Shown: positions 16,669 through 24,820, numbered from the stretch's first letter. The stretch is 49,895 nucleotides of DNA from CAZFIO01 sp964519585 (GCA_964519585.1 CAZFIO010000002.1:1-49895), one strand, 5' to 3'. Program-made: numbers and translations. Notes: a model not told the origin generated them from the letters alone.

Positions 16669-18166
16669 CTTTTTTCCCCCTTTTCATTCTTTGTTTGTTA
16701 AGTGGGAAGGTAAACTTAGGCCTTTGCCAAAGCTCCCTTGGAGGTGCCTTAATTAAGGTATCTTTTAAATCATCTAAAACTCCTAGGCCTGAATAGGGAG
16801 ATGTGTAGGGTACTCCAAATGAATTTATAGTTACCAAATGTATAACTATAAAGAGTAAACCTGTCATTATGCCAAAGAGACCCAAAATCCCAGCTAAGAT
16901 AATTAGAAAAAACTTTAAAAGACGAAGTGCGGCAGAGAATTCATAGGTGGGTATGGCAAAGGAGGCTATAGTGCTGATAGCTACTATGATTATCATTAGC
17001 GGGCTGACTATTCCTGCATCTACTGCTGCTTGGCCTATGATTAGACCTCCTACTATTCCTATGGTTGTACCTATGGGACCTGAATACCTGGTACCTGATT
17101 CTCTTAGAAGCTCCATGGTTAACTCCATGATAAAGGCCTCCAATAAGGGGGGGAAGGGGACATCAATTCTGGAGGCAGCCAAAAAATACATAAGTTTGGT
17201 GGGTAGTATGCCTGGATGGTAGGCTGTCATAGCTACATAGAGAGATGATGGCAAAAGAACCAAGAGAACTGCCAGAAGTCTAATGAGCCTTATGGCTGTG
17301 GCTTCCATCCACCTAGTATAATAATCCTCTGTAGATTGAAGCATAGTTCCTATGGTTCCTGGTATCATTAGGGCAAAGGGGGAGTTATCCACCAAAAGTA
17401 CTACCCTGCCTTCATAGAGGGCTGAAGCTGCACTATCTGGCCTTTCTGTGTTTTCAATTTGTGGAAAAGGTGATAAGGGCCTATCTTCTATAAGCTGCTC
17501 CAAGATGGTACTATCTAGTATGGCATCTATATCAATAGTCATTAGTCTTCTTTTAACTTCTCCTATTAAATCAGGGTTTACTATATCTTTTATATATAGG
17601 ATTCCCACATTGGTCTTGGACCTTTTGCCTATGGGTTTTACCTCTATCTTTAAATTGGTATCTTTGATTCTCCTTCTGACTAGGCTGGTGTTTATTTTCA
17701 GGGATTCTATAAAACCGTCCCTTGGCCCTCTAATCGCTGCTTCGGTACTAGGTTCATCTACGCCTCTGGCAGGGGTTATCCTTGAGCCGATGATTAGGAC
17801 CTTGTCTGAGTTGTTGATGAATAAGAGGGTATCTCCGGACATCATCATATCTAGAGCCTTGTCTAGGTCTTCTTCTTCTACTACTTCAGATGTTGCTAGA
17901 CCTTCTTTTAAAACTGCCTCTAACACTGTAGTCCTATAGCCTTGTTCGGTTAAGGACTTGATTTCTTCTTCCTGAATTAGGCTTCCTACTCCGTATTCTG
18001 ATAGGAAGTTTTTATCTATAAGGCCATCTATGTAGACAAAGGACATTTTGACTGGTAATACTTCTCCTACTTCTATATTCCTAAATACTATATCGTAGCA
18101 GCCTTCAAATAGGTTTTCTATATAACTTATATTTTCATTTATGTTTTCTGATATTTTTCTAGGCAT
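16661..18166 (-). CDS. gerAA: GerAA-family spore germination protein
   Basis: 501 residues from ATG 18166; GGAGGTGGGG lies just upstream, while the ATG at 18202 has no ribosome site. The soluble N-terminal domain (to ~250) contains SDKVLIIGSRITPARGVDEPSTEAAIRGPRDGF-type signature text, here seen as GVDEPSTEAAIRGPRDGF, then membrane helices (~270-470) with GRVVLLVDNSPFALMIPG. This is the A subunit of a nutrient germinant receptor. The ribosome site is locked in a strong hairpin at 18174-18211, which is unusual and may terminate read-through or restrain translation. Confidence 0.92.
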   Translation of the reverse strand: MPRKISENINENISYIENLFEGCYDIVFRNIEVGEVLPVKMSFVYIDGLIDKNFLSEYGVGSLIQEEEIKSLTEQGYRTTVLEAVLKEGLATSEVVEEEDLDKALDMMMSGDTLLFINNSDKVLIIGSRITPARGVDEPSTEAAIRGPRDGFIESLKINTSLVRRRIKDTNLKIEVKPIGKRSKTNVGILYIKDIVNPDLIGEVKRRLMTIDIDAILDSTILEQLIEDRPLSPFPQIENTERPDSAASALYEGRVVLLVDNSPFALMIPGTIGTMLQSTEDYYTRWMEATAIRLIRLLAVLLVLLPSSLYVAMTAYHPGILPTKLMYFLAASRIDVPFPPLLEAFIMELTMELLRESGTRYSGPIGTTIGIVGGLIIGQAAVDAGIVSPLMIIIVAISTIASFAIPTYEFSAALRLLKFFLIILAGILGLFGIMTGLLFIVIHLVTINSFGVPYTSPYSGLGVLDDLKDTLIKAPPRELWQRPKFTFPLNKQRMKRGKKDE

Positions 18167-18212
18167 AAAAAATCCCCACCTCCGTAAAGATATATTTACC
18201 ATAAGGTGGGGG
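18164..18212 (-). promoter_or_regulatory. Hairpin with T-run overlapping the gerAA ribosome-binding site
   Basis: Minus strand: CCCCACCT (18204-18211) pairs with AGGTGGGG (18174-18181), with an inner GTAAA/TTTAC stem, then ATTTTTTATG. The 3' arm contains the gerAA Shine-Dalgarno and the T-run abuts the ATG. It looks like an intrinsic terminator or attenuator placed on the start site. Confidence 0.7.
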
Positions 18213-18223
18213 AAATATACATA

Positions 18224-18586
18224 ATTAACGATAGTTTAACAGTTGTTGAACGATGGTTAAACAATAGTTAAACAGTTGTTTAGTTGGGGTCTGGCTTTGG
18301 TCATTTCGACTGTTGTAGGGGCAGACCTATGTGTCTGTCCATTAGGAATGGAGAAATCTCCGTCTTTAAGGTCTAAGATTCCTCGTCCTTTCGTTTCTCT
18401 GACCCAAGAGCATGACCCAATGACTAGGTTTAGACCTTTACTTTTTCTTTATCCCTTAAGCTTTATGCTTTACGCTGTAAGCCTTTTTACAATCGTTTGA
18501 CTATTGTTTGACCATTGTTAGACTACTGTTAGGCCATTGTTTGGCTATTGTTCCTAAATAACACAAAAGAACCGTCCCCTTGTGTT
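18224..18586. repeat. Mosaic element M9 (complete, both arms)
   Basis: Left arm from 18228 with units of the type CAGTTGTTGAACGATGGTTA; core with a GTAGGGGCAGACC...GTGTCTGTCC module at 18315-18341 and CTAAGATTCCTCGTCC near 18383; right arm 18488-18552 (AATCGTTTGACTATTGTTTG and five further units); then a 27-bp REP-like module at 18560-18586, 8 nt before the ispE stop. No gene is supported in it. Confidence 0.85.
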
Positions 18587-18594
18587 CATGAGTT

Positions 18595-19440
18595 TCACAC
18601 CGTCTTTGTCATATAAACTTTATCAAAACTTTCCTTCAATATTTCATAGGCCTTTTCCATCTTTTCCTTGTCCTCATATAGGCTGAAGACTGTTGCACCG
18701 CTACCACTCATTAGGGAACCCAGGGCTCCGTTTTCTTTCATGGTTTCTTTAATTTGTCCAATTATTGGGTAGTCTTCTATAACTACTGCTTCCAATTTAT
18801 TTGCTAGTTTTTTTCCTACTTGTCTAGTATCTTCATTTTCAATGGCCTTTATTAGACCTTCTATATCTAGTCTTTGTCCATTGGGTTTAATCTTTTTATA
18901 TACCTCAGGTGTAGAAATCTCTATTCCAGGATTGCATAGTAGTATGTATTTCCCGGAAAAGGCTTTTAGGCTTGTAAGCTTTTCTCCTATACCCTCAGCT
19001 AGGGCAGTCCCCCCCATGATGCAAAAGGGAATATCTGCCCCTAGTTCCCTACCTATGTCCATTAATTCACCAGAGGAAAGTTTCAAGTCCCATAATTTAT
19101 TTAGGGCTTGAAGAGTAGCAGCTCCATTGGAACTGCCTCCCCCTAGACCTCCCCCTATGGGAATGTTTTTTTCAATATATACATATAGGCCTTTTTTTAC
19201 ACCTGATATTTCTTGTAATTTTTTCCATGCCTTATAAACTAAGTTGCCTGAGTTGTTGGGCACCTTAGGATTGTTGGACTCTATGATAATTCCTTCCTTT
19301 AGGTCCTTAAATATCAATTTATCTTTTAAGTCGATTTCCTGCATGACACTTTTGATTTCATGATAATCATCATTTCTTTTGTAAAGAATGTCTAAGGCTA
19401 GGTTTATCTTGCCATAGGATTCTATGATTAATTCATCCAT
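18595..19440 (-). CDS. ispE: 4-Diphosphocytidyl-2-C-methyl-D-erythritol kinase
   Basis: 281 residues, GHMP kinase fold. Seen: the YGKINLALDILYKRNDDYHEI-type N terminus (YGKINLALDI), the ATP loop PIGGGLGGGSSNGAATL near residue 95, GADIPFC with the catalytic Asp, and the C-terminal GSLMSGSGATVFSLY. It phosphorylates CDP-methylerythritol in the MEP isoprenoid pathway. In B. subtilis ispE also lies beside veg, which is found here two genes upstream, so this is conserved synteny. Confidence 0.95.
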   Translation of the reverse strand: MDELIIESYGKINLALDILYKRNDDYHEIKSVMQEIDLKDKLIFKDLKEGIIIESNNPKVPNNSGNLVYKAWKKLQEISGVKKGLYVYIEKNIPIGGGLGGGSSNGAATLQALNKLWDLKLSSGELMDIGRELGADIPFCIMGGTALAEGIGEKLTSLKAFSGKYILLCNPGIEISTPEVYKKIKPNGQRLDIEGLIKAIENEDTRQVGKKLANKLEAVVIEDYPIIGQIKETMKENGALGSLMSGSGATVFSLYEDKEKMEKAYEILKESFDKVYMTKTV

Positions 19441-19500
19441 TGCCTTTATTTACCTCCTAATTATAGGCATATTATATCATAGTATCCCTGGTCTTTCATA

Positions 19501-21039
19501 CTAAAGTTTTGTATCTACATTCTTCTCGATTATGATTTTATCACCTGGTTTCAGCTGGTAGCCTGGATCTAAATCATTGGACTTAAGGATTTCATCCTGG
19601 GTTGTATTATAGTGCTTTGCTATATCCCACAGCTGATCTCCTTCTTGACCTATATATACAGAAATACTTGGATAGGAGTTTTTATCAATTAGCTTTCCTG
19701 TTTCCTCTATAGCCTTTACCACATTTATCCTTATATCTTTTTTGATATATATATCGTGAAGTATGTTCATATCTATTTTTACACTATCTCTCTTTAAACT
19801 AAAGTTTAGGCCCTTAATTTGACTTTTTATCTCCATTTGCAAATCTAAGTCTCCACTATAGGGTATCTTTGTTTTATAGGGGAAATGGTCCTTATAGGTG
19901 GATAGTTCTCCCCCAATCCTATCTATATAATAGATGCTTATATCAACATTTCCATTGACTAGGATTCCATCATCAGTCATATCCTCATCTATACCGTAGT
20001 GGTGGGCCTTTATATCCAGCACATCTATAGCATTTATCGGTGCTTCAAATTCTAAATTTTCCCTATAGCTTGGATTGTCTATATTTTCTGGTATATTTAT
20101 TTCTTCTCTTTCTATCTCTAAGTATTCCTTGGTAGAATAAATATCTATAATTAAATCCCTGGAATTTTCTTCATATACCTTGCCCTTGACCCTAACCTTC
20201 ATGTCTAGGTTAAATAGTTTCAGTTGACCCATCTCATCCTCTTCTACCTGATAGTTGGCCTCTACCACTTCAAGTTTTACCTGGTTTTTTGAATCCTTAA
20301 GTATGCCAGGCATTTCTACAAAATGGTTAAAGGGGATTTCATCAGCTACTGAATATATTTCTCCTTCTCCTAAATATATAAGGTTTGCTACAATCAGGGC
20401 AGAGACTATAAGCCTATCTTCCACTGCAGTTGACTCTAGCAATAGAGGCTGTAGATCTAGTTTTATTACCCTGTCTATACTGGCCTTGTTGTCTCCAACT
20501 TTTATGGTGTCAGCTATTTCAGCAAAGGATTCCTCTTGGCCTTGAATTTCCTCATACTTAATATTTTCCTTAAGAATTTGGAAACTATCATTGCCTCCTA
20601 TATCCTTTATAGTTTCTACCTTTTTGATTTCTGTGATTATAGACTTAATGTTAATAAGTGTTCTTATTTCAATTTTGTTTTCCTTAATTTCGTGTTCACT
20701 GTATTCTATATTTGCTTCTATGCTAGGAAGCATATCTTCCGTAATCCCTTTAAGTTGGATTTCTTCGTTAAAATCCTTGATTTCATTAAGGGCATATATG
20801 GAGTTTTCCTCTTCATTGTTTTTATAGACTATATTGTATTTGACTATTCCATTTATCAATAGTTTGTCTTTAATAATCATAGTATTTAGTACCTCTACCC
20901 TTCCATCTATCCAATTAATGGACTTTAGGCCTTCTTCTATGGTATTTAAATAAACTTCTGTTTCAATAAGTTTCTGTCTTTCTACTAGACCCTTCCTTTC
21001 CTCAATTTTAAAGTTTTCCTTGCTTATCTCAATGGACAT
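19501..21039 (-). CDS. SPOCS (DUF3794) and LysM domain protein
   Basis: 512 residues. Repeated SPOCS/DUF3794 domains are visible from the recurring pattern of beta-strand-rich segments (GRVEVLNTMIIKDKLLINGI, DRLIVSALIVANLIYLG, DDGILVNGNVDISIYYID) around residues 30-135, 180-290 and 320-420. A C-terminal LysM domain (~462-507: YIGQEGDQLWDIAKHYN, LKPGDKIIIEK) probably binds peptidoglycan. Proteins of this architecture are common in clostridial sporulation and envelope contexts. It lies between veg and ispE, the place occupied by small spore genes in Bacillus. Its precise role is not established; a spore coat or cortex function is inferred. Confidence 0.82.
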   Translation of the reverse strand: MSIEISKENFKIEERKGLVERQKLIETEVYLNTIEEGLKSINWIDGRVEVLNTMIIKDKLLINGIVKYNIVYKNNEEENSIYALNEIKDFNEEIQLKGITEDMLPSIEANIEYSEHEIKENKIEIRTLINIKSIITEIKKVETIKDIGGNDSFQILKENIKYEEIQGQEESFAEIADTIKVGDNKASIDRVIKLDLQPLLLESTAVEDRLIVSALIVANLIYLGEGEIYSVADEIPFNHFVEMPGILKDSKNQVKLEVVEANYQVEEDEMGQLKLFNLDMKVRVKGKVYEENSRDLIIDIYSTKEYLEIEREEINIPENIDNPSYRENLEFEAPINAIDVLDIKAHHYGIDEDMTDDGILVNGNVDISIYYIDRIGGELSTYKDHFPYKTKIPYSGDLDLQMEIKSQIKGLNFSLKRDSVKIDMNILHDIYIKKDIRINVVKAIEETGKLIDKNSYPSISVYIGQEGDQLWDIAKHYNTTQDEILKSNDLDPGYQLKPGDKIIIEKNVDTKL

Positions 21040-21111
21040 ATTCTCACCCCTATATCACTATTATACCTATAGAAATATATATGAGATGGAGGGCTTATTT
21101 ATGTATAGGCA

Positions 21112-21148
21112 TAAAAAAAAGTACTACTTTGATAACAAAATAGTACTT
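21112..21148 (-). terminator. Intrinsic terminator after veg
   Basis: Minus strand AAGTACTA (21141-21148) and TAGTACTT (21119-21126) form an 8-bp stem with a ~14-nt loop, followed by seven T. It lies 6 nt beyond the veg stop. Confidence 0.85.
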
Positions 21149-21153
21149 CTCTT

Positions 21154-21414
21154 CTATGATATTTTACTTTCTAAGCCTGAGCCTTCACATATGGTAACTT
21201 CTACTGTAGAAGTCAACACATCTGAGTAGGTATATGATACTCTCCTGGTGCTGTCGTATTCGTTGCTAATTTTTACTACAAATAAATTTGGATAAGCTGA
21301 TTCTAGTATTCCTTCTCTTTCAACAATCCTTTTCCTACCTTTATTTGCTTTCAAAATTACAGTTTTACCAATGCTTTCTTCTAAATCTTTACGAATTCTA
21401 GCTACGCTGTTCAT
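21154..21414 (-). CDS. veg: Veg family protein
   Basis: 86 residues, the same length as B. subtilis Veg. The start MNSVARIRKDLEESIGKTV, the basic NKGRKRIVEREGIL stretch and PNLFVVKI match the family. Veg is a small, highly expressed cytosolic protein reported to influence biofilm gene expression through SinR in Bacillus; its role in clostridia is not known. It is preceded by two near-consensus sigma-A promoters and followed by a terminator, so it is likely an abundant monocistronic transcript, as in Bacillus. Confidence 0.93.
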   Translation of the reverse strand: MNSVARIRKDLEESIGKTVILKANKGRKRIVEREGILESAYPNLFVVKISNEYDSTRRVSYTYSDVLTSTVEVTICEGSGLESKIS

Positions 21415-21489
21415 ATATTATGCTAAACCACCTTCCATAGGATTCTCCCCTATAGGGGGAAAAGAAGTGTTTAGTACACTCGTGTTATT

Positions 21490-21518
21490 ATTGTAACATA
21501 GTTTCTAGCTTTTGTCAA
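21490..21518 (-). promoter_or_regulatory. veg: Sigma-A promoter P2 of veg
   Basis: Minus strand TTGACA (21513-21518), 17-nt spacer, TACAAT (21490-21495). It lies 39 bp downstream of a second such promoter. Confidence 0.85.
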
Positions 21519-21528
21519 AAAATAAAAT

Positions 21529-21557
21529 ATTATACTATTCTTGCTTGTTTTTGTCAA
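21529..21557 (-). promoter_or_regulatory. veg: Sigma-A promoter P1 of veg
   Basis: Minus strand TTGACA (21552-21557), 17-nt spacer, TATAAT (21529-21534), a perfect consensus. About 110 nt of leader follow, with a CCCCTATAGGGG palindrome near 21454-21465. Confidence 0.9.
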
Positions 21558-21601
21558 TAAATATTGGGACAAAGTAGATTAATTATTTTTAACAAGTCTA
21601 T

Positions 21602-22945
21602 TTAGACTGTAAAATTTAGTAGTATAACTGCAATTGAAAAATAGATTATCAAGGCCAAGGAATCTACTATGGTTGTAATCAGGGGACCAGCCATAATAGC
21701 AGGGTCCATCCTAAATCTTTTTGCTATCAGGGGTAGTAGTCCACCTATAACCTTGGCCATCATTACTGTAGCTACCAGGGTTATAGATACAGTCATATCT
21801 AAGGCTACACTAACCTTATCTATATATATATTTTTCACAAAGTTTACCCCTGCCAGCATTATCCCTACTAGGAAGCTTATTCTAAATTCCTTCCATAGGA
21901 CCTTCCACCCATCTTCTAGGGTGATTTCACCTACTGCCAGGCCACGGATTACTAGGGTGGATGATTGACTTCCTGAATTCCCACCTGTATCCATTAGCAT
22001 GGGCACAAAGGCCATAAGTATAACTGATGTGGATAGGATATCCTCATATCTATTTATTATTCCTGCTGTTAGGGTTGCCCCTACCATAAGTATAAGTAGC
22101 CAGGTAATTCTTTGTTTTGCCAGGGTAAAAACACTGGAATCTAAGTAGGCATCTTCAGAGGGTGACATGGCTGCCATCCTTTGAAAGTCTTCTGTGGCCT
22201 CTTGTTCCATAACATTCATTATATCATCAACGGTTATAATTCCTGTAAACCTATGCTCATTGTCCACTACAGGAAGGGCTATAAAACCATACCTTCTAAA
22301 GATGGCTGCTACAGTTTCCTGGTCATCATGGGTGTTGACATAGATAATGTCTGTATCCATTAATTCTTCAACCTTTTCGTCATCATCTGAAGTAACCAGG
22401 GACCTAAGGGATACTATACCCTCCAGGACTCTGTTTCTATTGGTTACATAGCAGGTGTAGACAGTCTCCCTATTAATTCCTATTTCCTTTATATGGGCCA
22501 GTGATTCCTTTACTGTCATAGACTTCCTTAATTCTACATACTCTATGGTCATGAGGCTTCCTGCTGAATCCATAGGGTATTTTAGAAACTGATTTATAAG
22601 TCTTCTTTCCTCTGCACTTGAATTTTTAAGAATCTTATTTACTATATTGGCTGGCATTTCTTCGATCATATCAATCATATCGTCGAAGAATAGTTCATCC
22701 AGTATATGCTCCAATTCCTTGTCAGTAATTGCATTTAATATCTCCATTTGTTGTTCCTTAGAAAAGTGGGCAAATACATCTACTGCCAAATCCTTGGGTA
22801 GCATCCTAAAGATTAATAGGGTGGTATTTGGATCAAGTGGATCCAAAATTTCTGCTAGGTCTACCTCATTCATTGCTGATAGTTCTTTCTTTAATTGAAC
22901 ATATTCCTTATTTTCAATTAATTCAAGAATCATTTCCTTTTCCAT
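21602..22945 (-). CDS. mgtE: Magnesium transporter MgtE
   Basis: 447 residues: the MgtE N domain (~20-125, with repeated DLAEILDPLD and PKDLAVDVF text), two CBS domains (~140-250; GIVSLRSLV, GIITVDDIM), then five membrane helices with GGNSGSQSSTLVIRGLA, the conserved pore segment. MgtE is a dimeric Mg2+ channel whose cytosolic CBS domains close the pore when Mg2+ is abundant. The ATG at 22945 has AGGAGG upstream. A leader of about 175 nt precedes it; an M-box riboswitch was looked for there but no match was seen. Confidence 0.95.
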   Translation of the reverse strand: MEKEMILELIENKEYVQLKKELSAMNEVDLAEILDPLDPNTTLLIFRMLPKDLAVDVFAHFSKEQQMEILNAITDKELEHILDELFFDDMIDMIEEMPANIVNKILKNSSAEERRLINQFLKYPMDSAGSLMTIEYVELRKSMTVKESLAHIKEIGINRETVYTCYVTNRNRVLEGIVSLRSLVTSDDDEKVEELMDTDIIYVNTHDDQETVAAIFRRYGFIALPVVDNEHRFTGIITVDDIMNVMEQEATEDFQRMAAMSPSEDAYLDSSVFTLAKQRITWLLILMVGATLTAGIINRYEDILSTSVILMAFVPMLMDTGGNSGSQSSTLVIRGLAVGEITLEDGWKVLWKEFRISFLVGIMLAGVNFVKNIYIDKVSVALDMTVSITLVATVMMAKVIGGLLPLIAKRFRMDPAIMAGPLITTIVDSLALIIYFSIAVILLNFTV

Positions 22946-23120
22946 GATAAAACCTCCTAACTTTTGTCTAAGACTCTTGTAGAATGGTCATTTGTTGGGA
23001 GGAGCCAGGGTCTGGAATACGACTATGGCTCTTCCACTTACTTTTATAATCTTTTTACAACTGGGCAAGGGACCAGAGTCCACAGTCAACACTCCTTTCA
23101 TAATTTATTATTAACCCTAA
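22946..23120 (-). promoter_or_regulatory. Structured 5' leader of mgtE, no recognised riboswitch
   Basis: Long leader with several possible stems, such as CTGG-TCCCTTGC-CCAG and GAGCCA...TGGCTC, just before the mgtE start. The M-box consensus was not found. Function unknown. Confidence 0.35.
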
Positions 23121-23125
23121 GGTTT

Positions 23126-23155
23126 AGTATATCATAATTTTTGCAAATTTAGCAA
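23126..23155 (-). promoter_or_regulatory. Probable sigma-A promoter of mgtE
   Basis: Minus strand TTGCTA (23150-23155), 18-nt spacer, TATACT (23126-23131). It overlaps the T-run of the upstream terminator. Confidence 0.5.
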
Positions 23156-23182
23156 AAAAAATAGGCCTTAGCCTATTTTTTA
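23153..23182 (-). terminator. Terminator of the HesB-like selenoprotein gene
   Basis: AAATAGGC-CTTA-GCCTATTT hairpin with A- and T-runs on either side; on the minus strand it follows the gene's TAA (23180-23182) directly and ends in eight T. Confidence 0.85.
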
Positions 23183-23482
23183 ACAACCACTATCTGGACT
23201 TCCACCTTCAGGATATACAACAAATCCCCTTCTTAACCAGGAGTCACTATAGTCTACTGTAAACTGTCCATAAATTTCTTTTAAATCTGATTCTACTGCA
23301 AAGTTAAATCCTTGAGTTGAAACTACTGCATCGCCATCTTTGGCCTCTTCCAGGGCCATACCATAGGATGGTCCGCCTCAACCATAGCCTGCGATATATA
23401 TCCTTAAGTGTTTATCTGATTCTTTTTCTTTTAGGATTTCATCTAACTTTTCTTTTGCCTTTTCAGTTACATCAATTACCAT
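23180..23482 (-). CDS. HesB-like selenoprotein (in-frame TGA, predicted selenocysteine)
   Basis: A 100-residue HesB/IscA-like protein if the in-frame TGA at 23378-23380 (codon 35) is read as selenocysteine: ...IYIAGYG-U-GGPSYGMALEEA... and a C-terminal SPDSGC. Both sides of the TGA are conserved in frame, and the position is where Cys-containing relatives have AGYGCGGP; HesB-like proteins are a known bacterial selenoprotein family. A stem UGGCC/GGCCA with an 8-nt loop begins about 20 nt after the UGA and could serve as SECIS. ATG 23482 has AAAGGAG upstream. It has its own promoter with a CsoR-type operator and its own terminator. The biochemical role (Fe-S or persulfide handling) is not established. 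Automated callers will miss it. Confidence 0.88.
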
Positions 23483-23498
23483 AAAAATTCTCCTTTCT

Positions 23499-23515
23499 AT
23501 ACCCCATGTGGGTAT
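23499..23515. promoter_or_regulatory. CsoR/CstR-type operator of the HesB-like gene
   Basis: ATACCCCATGTGGGTAT, i.e. ATACCC-N5-GGGTAT with perfect 6-bp half-sites, between the -10 element and the ribosome site. It matches the box in the glutaredoxin promoter. Confidence 0.7.
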
Positions 23516-23526
23516 CGCTTAAGAAT

Positions 23527-23555
23527 ATAATATAATAGTGTGGGAGATATGTCAA
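23527..23555 (-). promoter_or_regulatory. Sigma-A promoter of the HesB-like selenoprotein gene
   Basis: Minus strand TTGACA (23550-23555), 17-nt spacer, TATTAT (23527-23532), about 45 nt before the ATG. Confidence 0.8.
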
Positions 23556-23564
23556 GGGGGGGTT

Positions 23565-23973
23565 GAACAATAGTTTTGAACGATTCAAGAGAACAATAGT
23601 TTTGAACGATAGTCTAGCAATTGTCAAGCAATAGTCTAGCAATAGTCTAGCAATTGTTTTTGGGGTATGAGTTGTAGGGAAGGTAGCCCTGTGTCATTCC
23701 GAGGAGCCCCTCCTTCTGTCATTCCGAGGAGCCTAGCGACGAGGAATCCTAGACCCCATAACTCAGCTCAGTCAGATGGGTATTGTAGGGTCAGACCTGT
23801 GTGTCTGTGGGCCGACAGGGTCGGAGGCCACTGAAAAAGTTCAAACTTTGTCATCCAGAGCGAAGCGAAGGATCTTAAACACGTTGGAAAACCAAGATTC
23901 TTCACTAGCGTTCAGAATGACAAACCAGAAAAACAGTAGTTTTTCAGTGGTCTCCAGAGTCGCCGGCCCCTAC
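23565..23973. repeat. Mosaic element M10
   Basis: Left-arm 11-bp units 23565-23660 (GAACGATAGTCTAGCAATTG and further units), then two CATTCCGAGGAGCC copies near 23695 and 23720, a GTAGGGTCAGACC...GTGTCTGTGG module near 23786, CATCCAGAGCGAAGCGAAGG near 23851, and a CCACTGAAAAA...TTTTTCAGTGG inverted pair (about 23828-23839 and 23940-23951). No right arm. No gene is supported in these ~400 nt. Confidence 0.75.
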
Positions 23974-24001
23974 AGAAAAAGCCAAGGGTCTTTCCCTTGG
24001 C
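23974..24001 (-). terminator. Terminator downstream of the holin-like gene
   Basis: GCCAAGGG/CCCTTGGC 8-bp stem with a 5-nt loop (23981-24001), followed on the minus strand by TTTTTCT; the plus strand also has a T-run. Confidence 0.75.
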
Positions 24002-24099
24002 CTTGTTTTTTATTTACTTGTATTTACCTGAAAAATTCTTTTATTGCTCTTTTTAATCTTTTTTGTATCTTTAGGCCTGTAGTTCTACGCCTTTTGTTT

Positions 24100-24489
24100 C
24101 TAAACAACATTCTGATCACCGGGTATTATTGCATCTATTATTCCTATTACTAGGGCTCCTATTATTGCCCCCCACATAGAAATATGGAAGCCAGGCACCA
24201 CAAATTTAGTAGCATAGAGTATGACTGCAGCAACTAAAAATCCTGCAATTCCCCTACCGAAAGGTGATGCATCTATTCCTGTAAATTTTTGAACTAAATA
24301 GTTCAATACACCTATAACCACTGCAGCTATCAGTAGACTTCCTATACCATCTATGGAAAAGCCTGGTGTGAAAAAGGAAGCTATTGCAAGTACAATTGAG
24401 CTTATTAATACTCTTAAAAGCATATGACCTATAGAAAAGTCACTGCCTCTATCTCTGTCCCTATTTCTATCTCTATTATTATTATCCAT
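24100..24489 (-). CDS. Phage-holin-4-2/YvlD-like small membrane protein
   Basis: 129 residues with a short Arg/Asp-rich head (DRNRDRDRGSD) and four hydrophobic segments (~24-45, 48-68, 78-98, 100-122), the pattern of the phage holin family 4 superfamily / YvlD-like proteins. In bacteria these are chromosomal integral membrane proteins of uncertain role; no phage genes are nearby, so a lysis function is unlikely. The head DNA is a low-complexity repeat (24460-24485). The ATG at 24489 has AGGAGG upstream. Confidence 0.75.
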   Translation of the reverse strand: MDNNNRDRNRDRDRGSDFSIGHMLLRVLISSIVLAIASFFTPGFSIDGIGSLLIAAVVIGVLNYLVQKFTGIDASPFGRGIAGFLVAAVILYATKFVVPGFHISMWGAIIGALVIGIIDAIIPGDQNVV

Positions 24490-24627
24490 AAGACACCTCC
24501 TGGAAATAGTATTTTCCTAGAGAAGAGAAAATATACAAATATTTTTTAAAATATTATTTAAAAAATAGTAGATATTAATAATATTATATGCTAGTATATT
24601 AGTATGAATTAAAAGGAGGTTATAATA

Positions 24628-24813
24628 GTGGAAATAACTAAAGATATGCTTATAGGCGAACTTATCAGGAAAAAACCTGAAACTATAGAAACTCTTATGA
24701 TGTTTGGTATGGGATGTGTGGGTTGTCCTGCAAGCCAAATGGAAAGTTTAGAAGAAGCTGCTATGGTTCATGGTTTAAATCTAGATACACTTATGAAAGC
24801 CTTAAACGAATAA
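24628..24813 (+). CDS. DUF1858 domain protein
   Basis: 61 residues from GTG 24628 with AAGGAGG upstream. It matches the DUF1858 pattern: ITKDMLIGELIRKKPETIETLMMFGMGCVGCP, with a CVGC motif, here GMGCVGCPASQ. Family members are small anaerobe proteins thought to bind metal or Fe-S, sometimes fused to or next to redox and hybrid-cluster proteins. It is divergent from the holin-like gene and convergent with glutaredoxin, sharing a bidirectional terminator with the latter. Function is not known. Confidence 0.85.
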   Translation: MEITKDMLIGELIRKKPETIETLMMFGMGCVGCPASQMESLEEAAMVHGLNLDTLMKALNE

Positions 24814-24820
24814 AATAAAA

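Noticed and set aside
22946..23120. M-box riboswitch for mgtE
   Set aside because: The conserved M-box strings could not be found on the minus strand.
23180..23482. HesB-like gene as a nonsense-mutated pseudogene
   Set aside because: One TGA only, at the Cys/Sec position of the family, with intact promoter, ribosome site, remaining frame and terminator.
23776..24153. Plus-strand open frame of 125 codons
   Set aside because: Composed of REP-like modules and the terminator of the holin-like gene; cysteine-rich low-quality translation.
24100..24489. Prophage remnant because of the holin-like protein
   Set aside because: No other phage gene nearby; this family is widespread as a chromosomal membrane protein.
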